A stretch of DNA of 64,000 nucleotides from the NCBI GenBank assembly GCA_030144725.1, contig JASKMD010000003.1, forward strand, positions 6,315,480-6,379,479, read 5' to 3'. The translations under genes were made by a program, and so were the position numbers. This document shows, piece by piece, positions 10,701 through 24,600 of the stretch; the stretch's first letter is position 1; every line of letters starts with the position of its first letter. Source of the DNA: Haematococcus lacustris (lineage: Eukaryota; Chlorophyta; Chlorophyceae; Chlamydomonadales; Haematococcaceae). The notes below the pieces were generated by a model. That model saw only the letters and a program-made list of their open reading frames with translations, was not told where the DNA came from and did no database searches.

Positions 10701-13182
10701 CTGGATTTGAACCTGTGAGCTTTGCGTCTGCTAATACGGACTCGGCCCAATCCGCTCTTTCGCCCTCTATGCTTGCGGGATGCAGCAGGATGATGTCCAG
10801 TGACTGCTCAACATTGCTACCACATGCCATGGCCCCTAGCTGCAGGCAACTGACTCCTAACCACCACCCTAACCCCTAATTGCTAGCTGATCACACTAAT
10901 ACAGACACTTGCATCCACACACACTCCCCTGCCCCTGGAATCAGCCCATCAGACTGTCTATGCCCCTTGTTTACCCTTCCTGCCCCACCCCTCCTGCCTC
11001 GCCCTTCTGCCTGACCCCTCCTGCCCCTCCCTCGCTGCCCCTCCCTTCACAAACCTATGGGCACAGTAGTGTGGCAGCTCATTGAACTCCCTCAGCCGCC
11101 AGCGGGCCAGAGCACTCCACCGCCTGCTCCCAGCACTGCCTGCACAGCACCCATGCCGCACCCATCATCATCGCTACAAGACGCCCGCCAAACATGGCGT
11201 TGCTGCAGACTCAACAGACTCAACAGACTCAACAGACTCAACAGACAGCAGAGTCAGCACGACCAGCAGCAGTGCCAGCATCATGACTCTCCCAGCCAAG
11301 CCAGCACCAGCCTGGCCTCAGAGCCAGACATGAAGGAGCCAGGGCCACAACCCCAGCTCTGCACCTCATCACCCACCCCCCTCTGACAGCAGCCACCCAC
11401 AGGAGCCACCCCTGCCCACCCCTGCCCACCCCTGGTGCCCTGTCCTGCCTGTGTCCCCCCCTGCCCCATAGACTTCCTGGGGAGCAAGTCCTGGAGTCCT
11501 GGAGAGCCTGAAGGAGATAAGACCAGGGCTGGCAACACCCTCCGCTGCACTCCTCACCAGCCCTCCCCTGACAGCAGCCGCCCACAGGAGCCACCCTGCC
11601 TGCCTGTGACCAGCCTGTGGACCCCCTGACCCCATGCCTGTGCCACCCTGCCCACCCCTGGGTGCCTTACTAGCCTGTCCCCCCCTGCCCCGTAGGACTG
11701 GCCACCCCCAAGTCCTTCTGCTGAGCCTCAGTCCGCATGCCTGGCTGGCTGGCAGTGTCGTTGAAGACGCTACTCCTGCCCTATCCTGCTGATGATCTGC
11801 CTGCCACCAGGATCAACCAGGATCATGAAGGGTGGGGGAGGGTGGGTGACCAGTGGCTTGCTGTGTGGTGGTTGCTTAGGAACCTGCGTGTGTTTAGCAG
11901 CGCTGCTACTGCCCTAGGCATCTGCCCGAGGGCATCTCGTGCCAGCCATCAGCACTGCGGCTTGAGAAGGCAGTGCTGATGGCTGCGGGTTGTGGCGGCT
12001 TAGAGACCTGCTCCATACTTGTTTTATTGAAGCCTCCTGCTTGCCTCTTGCTGGCCTCTTGCTTCTCCCCTGCCGACATCTTGCTGAGCAGGCACCCTGA
12101 CCCTGACCACACCCTGCTTCATGCCTACCCCTGACGGCCCATCTGCTGCCCACCAGCCCCTACTAGCTGGCCCCTTACTGACCCCTTGCTGACCCCCTGC
12201 CACTCCCCACTCCCTACAGCCCCTGCAGCCCAGTAGCGCCTTTGCTCCCTTGCACTGACCTGGGTGGTGGTAGAAGCGTTCAGCATTGCGTAGGAAGAAG
12301 TACAGGAGCAGGAAGAGCAGTAGGAAGGGGGACAGGGCAGCGTTGAGCAGGGCAGCGCGCTTGAAACCTGCAGCAGGGTGGGCGGGGAGGTGGAAGGAGC
12401 AGACCCAAGGTCAGTCACAACGCGCGCGCTTGCAGCCTGAGGCGGGGTGGGAGGAAGGCAAGAGTAAGGAGGCAGGGCAGTGATGTCAATACCCTCCGGC
12501 TTTCATCTGAGGACCCCTCACGCTTCACGGCAGCATGTAGGGTGGAGCAGGAGGGAGGAGGAGGCATGTAGGGTGGAGCAGGTCAGGGGTTGCAGAGCCT
12601 GGGCCTGGGTCTAAGGTGCTAGGCATGGGGGCAGGGGGATGGGGACCGTGAGGGTGGGCGCCCCCTTCCTTACTTGATAAGGGGAATTGGGGCTAGAAAG
12701 AGCGCGGTTTTTTGCATGGCAGCTCTATGCTAGTGGCCATGCATCACCCAGACCCAGCAACCAGTTACGTAGCAATTGCTGAACAAAGGGCCAACCGTCC
12801 CAAAAGCAGTTGAGGGTAGTTGAGGGTAGAGGGTGAGGGTAGTTGAGTATTGAGGGTGAGGGTAGTTGAGGGTTGAGGGTGAGGGTAGTTGAGGGTTGAG
12901 GGTGACCATCCGCCTGGGAGGAAGTGTGCAGGGGTGGCACTGGGTGGAAGTGTGCAGGGGTAGGCAGTAAGTTGCCTAATTTGGCCAGGCCTGACAATGC
13001 CGTTTCCCCTGTTGCACCCCTCCACACGCAGGGCTGGGCAGGGTAGGGTGGCGGTGCTGGTAGGGGTAGAGGGGCGAGGACAGGCCAGAGCACAGCACTT
13101 ACGCTGCTTCAGCTGCTCTGGCTGTTGCACAAACTCAGGGCGTATGCGGAACTGGTCATCAAACATGTGGTCCAGAAGAAAC
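7777..13182 (-). CDS. ATG9: autophagy-related protein 9 (lipid scramblase), N-terminus missing
   Basis: Nine exons on the minus strand join in consistent phase: 13103-13182, 12260-12367, 11055-11139, 10334-10454, 9763-9860, 9536-9590, 9139-9234, 8368-8446 and 7777-7862. The joined protein (about 265 residues) has hallmark ATG9 motifs in order: FDDQFRIRPEF; LSPFLLLFLLLYFFLRNAE; SRRWSALARWRLREFNELPH; YVGQFPSFSLASLARF; LLDEKLLERPLLGRHLVWW; HTHYLPRHWRGR; FNQLFQYK; FLEELASVVLTPFML; FTVHVEGVGDVCSFAAFD. ATG9 is the multispanning membrane protein of the autophagosome precursor; it scrambles phospholipids and partners with ATG2. Several hydrophobic helices are visible. The 8368 exon appears to end at a GC donor (GCAG then gcaggc). 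The N-terminal transmembrane part should lie above 13182 but falls in the AGGC array and gap. The C-terminal tail below 7777 is also not found. Confidence 0.93.
8929..9445. repeat. GGGTCA array and GGGA-rich tract around an ATG9 exon
   Basis: About 28 near-perfect GGGTCA hexamers run from 8929 to 9098, just on the 3' side of the 9139-9234 ATG9 exon. On the other side, 9240-9445 is a purine-only GGAGG/GGGAGGA tract. The overlapping long open frames that read as GSGSG, PDPDPD or TLTLTL are artefacts of these repeats. Confidence 0.9.
10125..10545. repeat. tandem repeats in ATG9 introns
   Basis: A unit of about 70 bp containing GGAGTCCATGGAGCAAGCAG and GGGGCAGGAGCAGCA is present about three times at 10135-10325, immediately beside the 10334-10454 exon. 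CACAGCCTGA decamers are repeated five times at about 10480-10525, between ACACACCACCACC tracts. Both lie within ATG9 introns. Confidence 0.85.
11205..11250. repeat. ACTCAACAG decamer repeat
   Basis: Four to five copies of GACTCAACA(G) in the ATG9 intron upstream of exon 11055-11139. Confidence 0.85.
12812..12906. repeat. GGGTAGTTGAGGGTTGA minisatellite
   Basis: About four copies of a 26-28 bp unit (GGGTGAGGGTAGTTGAGGGT-like) in the ATG9 intron between exons 12260-12367 and 13103-13182. Confidence 0.85.
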
Positions 13183-13237
13183 CTGGAGGGAGGCGCAGCA
13201 GGGCAGGCAGGGGTATGGGGCCAACAGCATGGGGTTT

Positions 13238-16743
<3,506 letters not shown>

Positions 16744-17243
16744 NNNNNNNNNNNNNNNNNNNNNNNNNNNNNNNNNNNNNNNNNNNNNNNNNNNNNNNNN
16801 NNNNNNNNNNNNNNNNNNNNNNNNNNNNNNNNNNNNNNNNNNNNNNNNNNNNNNNNNNNNNNNNNNNNNNNNNNNNNNNNNNNNNNNNNNNNNNNNNNNN
16901 NNNNNNNNNNNNNNNNNNNNNNNNNNNNNNNNNNNNNNNNNNNNNNNNNNNNNNNNNNNNNNNNNNNNNNNNNNNNNNNNNNNNNNNNNNNNNNNNNNNN
17001 NNNNNNNNNNNNNNNNNNNNNNNNNNNNNNNNNNNNNNNNNNNNNNNNNNNNNNNNNNNNNNNNNNNNNNNNNNNNNNNNNNNNNNNNNNNNNNNNNNNN
17101 NNNNNNNNNNNNNNNNNNNNNNNNNNNNNNNNNNNNNNNNNNNNNNNNNNNNNNNNNNNNNNNNNNNNNNNNNNNNNNNNNNNNNNNNNNNNNNNNNNNN
17201 NNNNNNNNNNNNNNNNNNNNNNNNNNNNNNNNNNNNNNNNNNN
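16744..17243. other. assembly gap (500 N)
   Basis: Exactly 500 Ns, a conventional placeholder for a gap of unknown size at the end of the AGGC array. The missing ATG9 5' exons may lie here. Confidence 0.99.
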
Positions 17244-17413
17244 TGGCTAGGCCTGTGAACTGTTACACCCTGCCACACTCTGCCACATAGGCACTTCTGT
17301 TCTGTGCGTTCTTTGTGTTGCAACATGTACCAGCTGCACATGGCAGTGCTGTTGGGGTCGCTTAGGCACAGTGTCCGCGCTCCCACATAGTGCCAGCGCC
17401 TCCCCCTCAATAT

Positions 17414-18345
17414 TAGGGCGTGCCGGGTATTAATACCTGCCTGATGTTTTGGGTATTACGGGTATTAATACCGGTACTAGAGGTATTAATACCTGGAAGT
17501 CGCACTTATGCGAGAGGTCCCAAGATCGAACCCTGTCAGGGTTGGGTATGCTCACCTTCGGAGCGATAGAATGAAGGAATAAGTATAGGATTGCTAGTCG
17601 ATTGGGCCAGTCTATATCGGGATTACAGTGACAGAGCCCGCAACGGCTGGTGCAACATGCAACACACAATTAACCCAAAAACACCAACTCAATATGCACA
17701 ACCGTTGCACAACCGTTTCCACCACGCCACACAGCCAGCCCCTGTAGTTGATGCTCAATTCATGATAGGGTGTCTTAGACGGCCGGCGTGTCATCATCAT
17801 CATGAATTATACTGTTTTTGGTTTGTGTGAGGGAGTGAGGGAGTGTGTGGCCTGACGCTGACACGCCCGTTCTTGCAGGGAAGGTATCAGCGCGTTGCCT
17901 TGAATAGGTTGGGCGGCACAGCTTAAATTGGAACCGAGTTTGCGGCCTGGTCACTCGCTTACTGTGAGAGCAACCTTAAAGCAAGGCTGTGACTGCGGCT
18001 ATGTTACATTGGCACTGTCAGCCTCATCACAACGTAAGACTCCTGTGCGCTCCGGTGTGGTCGCGATGTTCCCGAAGGGTTGCCCTGGTGCACAATGGCA
18101 CACCGACACTCATACACTTACATCCGGCATAGGCCACTACTCATAGGTACTCATCAGTACTTTTGTGTCCAGCCACGCTTCGGCTGCAGGATGAGTGTCG
18201 GGCGGTGTAGGACTGACAATCGCAGCCATAGCGCTAGTGGCGCTGATGTGTGCCGCCGGTGGGCCGGTGAGGTATTAATACCTCGTTCAAATTCCTCAGG
18301 GTATTAATACCTGGGTATTAATAATACCTGGCCGGGAACGCCCTA
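17414..18345. mobile_element. non-autonomous hAT transposon
   Basis: A 932-bp insertion with terminal inverted repeats beginning TAGGGCGTGCCGG (left) and TAGGGCGTTCCCGG (right, reverse complement). It is flanked by a perfect 8-bp target-site duplication CTCAATAT at 17406-17413 and 18346-18353. TIRs of the form YARNG with 8-bp TSDs define the hAT superfamily. Subterminal copies of the palindrome GGTATTAATACC occur at both ends (about 17425-17492 and 18271-18330). There is no transposase frame, so it must be mobilised in trans. Confidence 0.88.
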
Positions 18346-18392
18346 CTCAATATGTATCATCTGCACGTGGAAGTGCTTTTGGGGTCGCTTTG

Positions 18393-18397
18393 TTACA
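18393..18397 (-). terminator. TGTAA polyadenylation signal of the NLR-like gene
   Basis: TGTAA on the minus strand about 50 nt below the stop at 18445. UGUAA is the usual poly(A) signal in Chlamydomonadales. Position and motif fit, but it is only five bases. Confidence 0.5.
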
Positions 18398-18444
18398 GTG
18401 ACTAAGCTCCCCCACAACGTCAGCGCCTCCTCCAAGGAGTCCTT

Positions 18445-18675
18445 CTATACCGAAATGCTCAGCTGATACACCAGCAGTCTGCCATCAGCAGCGAACACCG
18501 CTAACCGGTCGTTGGTGATGCTCAGGGTGCTTAGTATCACCTTCTGAGTGAGCACCAGAGACCCCAGCACTTGCTGGTCATTGCTCCTCAGCACCTTAAC
18601 CAACTCCCCGTCCGTAGACTGAGCAACTGCAACTGGTGGTGTGGCATTGCAGGCCTGAGCCAAATCACCCACGTC
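18445..18675 (-). other. probable terminal exon of the NLR-like gene
   Basis: An open frame ending at 18445 contains [22 protein letters not shown], a degenerate WD-like strand set, after a good acceptor (CATGTTGCAG) at 18676. Phase does not match the simple donor of the preceding exon (18805-18957, phase 2). Either an alternative donor or acceptor is used, or the protein ends by reading through into [10 protein letters not shown] and the stop at 18783. Confidence 0.5.
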
Positions 18676-21600
18676 CTGCAACATGCAAGCTTGTTGCAAG
18701 TCAGCCACCGCATTGACTTCGGACACAACTCAGTGGCAGAGGTTTTGCACATGTATGCCATGATGTGGCGGCAGCCATGCGATCACGGTGACATGTAGAC
18801 ACACCTGATGTCATTGGCAGTCAATGATAAGAGAACCCGGCCATCCGAGCTTAAGGCCACCTTTCCTTCTGCTCCAGCTTCTTCTGTCCTCTTGCAAGTG
18901 CTCTTGTCCAGGGTTCCGTCTTTGATTCTGCTCTTAAAATTGTTCAAGTCCCACACCCTGCATTGGCCATTGCCATTCATGAGCATTGCGGGCTACAGGC
19001 AAGGGCCATCATGTGTTGAAGTGCAGTGCAAAAGACACAGGATCCTGGCAAGAACGATAGCATCCTCATGGGATTAGCCTCTGAGGAGCTTGCATAGCGC
19101 TCAGCGCAAGCGCCGGCGGTCGTACACGAAAAATGATGGTTGTATTGGGACCACACAGGGCGGCAACAGTAGCAGGCTTAGGTGTGTTTCAATTCTGAAT
19201 TGGCTGAACTGGATGCCTTGCCCGACGTGCTAATCTATGTCGACCTCACTTTCTCCCCACTTTCGACTCAGACGGCAGCACCCCGGATGGTTGGCGGCAC
19301 CCCGGATGGATAGCGAACTGATGCGCACCCCAGCACGTCCACCCCGCTTTGATAGGGTTCCTGAGTCCCTGAGATGGCCCCGTCTCATCCGCACATTGTG
19401 CATACGGCAAGCCCCAAAGCTTGGCAAAAACCTAGACCCCCAAGAGCTCACTGACGATGCGATGCAGTGTGCATCGCGCGACAATGAGACTTCGTACATC
19501 AAGTTGGTGTGTGTGTGCTGTGCTGTCTTGTGTCTTCAGGTGCCAGTGGTAGTGGGCCGGAAGCTCATGATGACGAGGGGCAGGGTGTCGAGGAGTTGCG
19601 GAGCTTCATGTGGTGCCATGAGGTTCCGCCCAACCCCCATCCCCCAGCCCCAGCCCCCTCTGCCCAGGTCCCCCCTGCCCAGGCCCAACCACCTGCTGCA
19701 CCTGGCCCAGTGCCACGACCCATGGCCCCCCCATGGGGCAGGTGGCTGGACCGGGACACCAACACATGCCTCAACTTCTAGCGCATTGGGGGGAGCATGC
19801 AGCGCCCCCTGGAGCTGTGCAGCTGGAAGGACATGGAGTCTCTGCCCCCCATTGGCAAGGAGTACCAGCAGCGCTGCAAGCTGGTCAATGACCGGCTGCC
19901 CATGGTCAGGCAGAGGTTGCACCGGGCTGCAGAGTACATGGATATGGCGTTGATGACCAGGCCCGTGACTATTGATAGAGCCTAGCTGTCAGCCTTATAA
20001 GGTCCATCTAGCTGTTGGTTTTGATGAGGTGGCTAGTGGTCTTTGGATGGACCGTGCCACCGGTGTGGGGTTTGTGGTCATCAAGTGTGCGACCGAGGAC
20101 GCTATAGTTGGATTGTAGCTGAGGGAGATTACCTACAAACAACACCTTGTTCCATGTTGAATAGGGTAGTTGAGCCTGCCAGGGCTGTTGTGGAGGGCTG
20201 TGAGAAGGGGCAGCCAGGTACTACCAGCGCTGTCACCCTGGACACGTTGAGCTGCAAGGTGTGGAGGTTAAGCTCCAAAGGCTATGGACGCAGTCAACTC
20301 TAGGCGTGCCTTAGTGACTGCACAGAAAGAAAGAAAGAAAGAAAACTACTCCGGTACAAACCGGCGTGCATTAAGGGAGGAGCTTCCGCCTGTGGCGCGG
20401 CCTGCTCCCACCTCCAAACGTTGGACACAGGCTGGACATGTCCCCACCAAGCTGCCCTAGCTGTAGCCACAGACCACAGCTAGCACCTAAGGCAAACAAA
20501 GAGGCATGAGAGGAGCAAAGACTAGTGCACTCGGCAGCTGGCCTTGTCTCTTCTCCTCGTTGACGAGAGCAATTCCAACCTTGTCCGCCAGATGTCGCAC
20601 TGAAAGCTGAAGTTCGGGCTCCAAAAGTCCAAACTTCAGCTGTCAGCCAACGTCCCGCGTTGAGGTAGCTCTGCTCCCTCCTTGACGACGCCAGCAACTC
20701 CACAACAGCTCGGTGACCCGCAGCGGTCGTGTGCGGCACCCGGACCTCATTTGTATTCCGCTGGACAAAGCGGTGCCCGTTCAAGCCTGGGAAGGCTTTC
20801 CCGTTGCATCCCAATTTATATACCGCTGGGTGCGGTGGTGAGGTAGCTTAGCCAATCCGTGCGACCGAAGTCAACGCGGATTGTTACCAGGGCCACCGCG
20901 TGGAGGTGCCTCACCGCCAGCCCCGTGACTGCACACCCACCTGATGGTCTTGTCATCTGAACCCGACACCAAAGTCCTGCCATCGGGGCTCAGAGCTAGG
21001 CTGCTCACAGACACCGTGCGTTCTTCTTGGATGGGCATGTAGTTGCCAGTGGTCAGGCTCAATGCCAGGCTAATCGCACTGCAAGCAAGCACAACATGAC
21101 CAACAAGAGCACTTACGTTCCGTTAACATAGCAGCACCAGCACCAGCACGTACCAGCACGTGGGAGTTTTGATGATGTCAGCACCATGTCGACATGTTTG
21201 CTCTAGCACAGGACAGACCAACGAGACACTGCGTAGTTGCGAGCTCGCCTAAGCTTCTATGTTGCAGACAATGTATAACTGTAAGAGCACAGGCCGTGAA
21301 GCATCTGTTGTTCACTTCTGAACTCCCACGGCAGGGCAGGCAGACAGGACGTTGCGCAGGCTGTTGGTGGTGTGCACCTAACGCTGATCAGTGCAGGCTG
21401 TAGGCCTAGAGGGCAACAAGTGATATGGTTTTACCAGAACTGTGCGTGCCCGCATCACACGAGCCTGAACTGGTGGAGTCTTTAGTCTTTAGTTCGAGTG
21501 CTGCAGCAATGCCAGCGGCATCCAATCGCACCACACACAGGCCCATGCCATGTAATGATGATTGGGCCTGATACCACATCATGCCGAGCATCAAGCCCAA

Positions 21601-24600
21601 GCCAAACCACCTGCTGCACCTGGCCCAGTGCCACGACATCTTGGTGACTTGCAATGGCAACAGCAACAACAACACAGTTACAATGGCAACAGCAACAACA
21701 ACACAACACAGCCAAACACACTGCCACAACTAACCCCACCGCCACCACCCCAGGGGTATGGCAACTCGTGAGGGGTATGGCAGCTTGTGTATTTTGGCAG
21801 CACCATCGCTGCTAGGCCCATGCCCCACTATGCATCTTGAAGACTCGCAGCTGCACCCACACCGTAATGTTGGTGTACAAGGTGGTGCCCACCCTGGTGG
21901 TGCCCACCCTGATGTATGCAGCTGCTGAGTTGTGAGCTCTGTCCCAGCAGCAGCTGCAGCAGGTGGATGTGTTGGACGCATGCCAGCCCATGGCTTTGTG
22001 AGGCAGCTCTAGTTCATGGCAGGACCCATGCTAGCTGGGCACGTGGTACAGGCTGGGAGGGTGCCATAACAGCCTGCCTGTGGTGTGCACCTGACATGGT
22101 GTGCACCAGTGGGTGTTGTGCACCTGACATCTTGTGCACCTCAGGTTGGTGCACGGCCCAGGAATCAGCGCAGGCTGCCGGCCTTAATGCTGAATGCCTA
22201 TTAATGTGCCAGAACTGTGAGGCATGTCGTGCCCACTTCATAGAAGCATGAACCATAGCATATTGTGTCTTTGAACTAAGATAATGATGACGACCTCAAG
22301 GCCAGGCAGCAGCCAAGCTGCAGCGCCTGGGGTGAGGCTTGGTGGAGTGGGCTCTAGAATGCACACCCACCTTTCCAGTACCCTGGCATCGTGGCCACTG
22401 AGCGTACTCTGCGTTTTGTCTGTAGGGTCCTCCAGGGAGCATAAAAAGCAAGCTGTGGTCATGTCCCACAACCTGCAAGCAAGTAGGGCCTGAATGCTTT
22501 GAACAAGCAAGGCAAAGAACAAGAAGACGACCTATCTTAAACATCAGCGTGTATGAAAAAGAAAACCCCAGCCGGGGCATGCCTGCTCTAGCGGCAAAAC
22601 AACCCCCTCATCCCCTTCCTCTTTCCCTACCACTTCTTGATTATAGTTGGGCGTTGGTTTGGGTTTCTCACTGTTTTAAAGCCGACTGTAGGTGACTGCA
22701 CACCCACATGATGGTATTGTTGCCAGATCCTGACACCAGGAGCTTGCCGTTTGGACTTAAGGTCACACAGGTTACACCATGTGTGTGCCGGTCCAGGGTG
22801 TGTGTGCTCTTGCCAGTGGCCAGGTCCCACACCCTGCAAGCAAACACAACATGGCCATGCCCGAGATATCAAGTATAGTCAGAAATGTACAGGTACATAA
22901 CGATTTGTAGTTTCCCGTATTGGAGGGATACTACTAATTACGCATGCATGCAGAAACAGTAATACCTTAAAATACTTAAGCACAACATCTCTACCTTGAA
23001 TGTCACCTCCATGGCGCAAGTGTAGCGCACTCACTTGATGGTCTTGTCCTCTGACCCCGACACCAGGAGTTTGGCGTCAGGGCTTAAGGCTACACAGTTC
23101 ACAGCTTTTGTGTGCTCATCCAGAGTCTTTTTGCACTTGCCAGTATCCATGTCCCAAACCCTGCAACAAAAGATCAACAAGGATGCACAAGCACAAGTTA
23201 TGTTGACAAGACATTGCTTAGCTGCGTCACAGATGTGCCGACATGTTATGAATGCGTTCAACATGGCGGGTCCCAACACCACCCTACAACGCAATTGCAC
23301 ACGCCTCCACTGTGCAAGCAACGAGCTATGGCCTAAGGAGCAATGATCAAGGTACCTGGGTCATGTTGCATGACATGTTTTGTTTAACTGTGTGGAAGCA
23401 GGTGCGTGCTATAAGACATCATGAGCAGACAATGGACGAGTTTGTGTGTCATGTGTGTCATGTGTGTCATGCCCTTGCTGCAACCCCACCCCTTGCAACC
23501 ATAGCTCAGGCACTGTCCAACAAGCTTAGAGACCCCTTCTGCAGCCTGAGGATCCAGGAGATGGCAGGGAAGCAAGCAGTGTTTCCTGCAGCCTGCTGCC
23601 GGTCTTTCCCATCCCTTGGCAGCCGCCTTAGCCAACTCACCATCACTCGTCCTCACTGCTACCCTTGCCGCAGCCCCACACCCTTCACCCCTAGCACACA
23701 TGGCTGCCCCTGCCGTCAGCGCAGCTGCCCTCTCTGAGGCTTCACCCCTAGCAACAGCCCCCCTCCCTGCCTTCCCAACGCTTGCCCCCCTCTTCCGCTC
23801 ATCAACATAACCAGCAGCACAGACTAAGAAAAAGACGCAGCTAAGGGCAGGCCTTACTCAGAAACTGGAGGGCAAGGCTGAGGCAGCAGCAACAACAACA
23901 ACAACATGGGGCCCAAGGGGGGCACCAAAGGTAACAGCAGCAGCGCCTAGGAAAGTGTAGAAAGCTTTCTAGTACAAGAAGGTGAGGAGGCAACATCAGT
24001 GTACTGGATCGGCAGCGTCAGCATCTGCACATGAATGGACTTGAAGGGATCAATGGAAGTTATGGCAGGAAGATGGCAGGAAGATGGCAGATGTCAGGAT
24101 GTCAATAGTCAACAATTTCACCTAGATGGGCGGAAGGCAGAGGGCAAACGAGACCACAAAGTCATTATGTCATTATCATTGATACTGCTCGTGATGTGAA
24201 GACCAAGTTTAACGTCGTATCTTTTGGGGTGCGTAACAGCATGAATTGCAGCATGTCATTATGGAGCATCCTCCAGCCCACCCACGACACCTCATGCCAA
24301 GCTCCAGCCCAGCCAGTCTCAGACACTTTTCGCAGTTGTGATGAGGACGTGCCTCACATAGCTGAAGTGCTACCTCCTTCAGGGCTGCGTCATGGGCTGT
24401 GATGGCTGATGTAGAGACAACGACTCACAGAAATCAACGTCAGCAAATCGAATGGTTTGACTAGAGACTTGGTACATCGCCGATTTTGGTGGTATCATAA
24501 ATAAGCTTGAGGAGGTAAATCAGCAGAATGCAAAGGTGCTGGACGGCATGCCTGGATAGTAGACTGTATCTGCCAATTATTGAGATATCTTGTCTGGTGT

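Larger units (their letters stand above)
17315..18432. repeat. direct repeat pair of about 85 bp flanking the hAT element
   Basis: The segment at about 17321-17405 (with GCTGCACATGGCAGTGCT, TTGGGGTCGCTT and GCCAGCGCCTCC) matches about 18351-18432 (CATCTGCACGTGGAAGTGCT, TTGGGGTCGCTT, GTCAGCGCCTCC). The hAT element sits between the two copies, so it entered a pre-existing tandem duplicate, or the duplication followed. The right copy is the 3' UTR region of the NLR-like gene. Confidence 0.75.

Noticed and set aside
20371..20814. 147-residue frame after a TATA box
   Set aside because: It lies wholly inside the retroposon and is broken in the second copy, so it is not a conserved gene.
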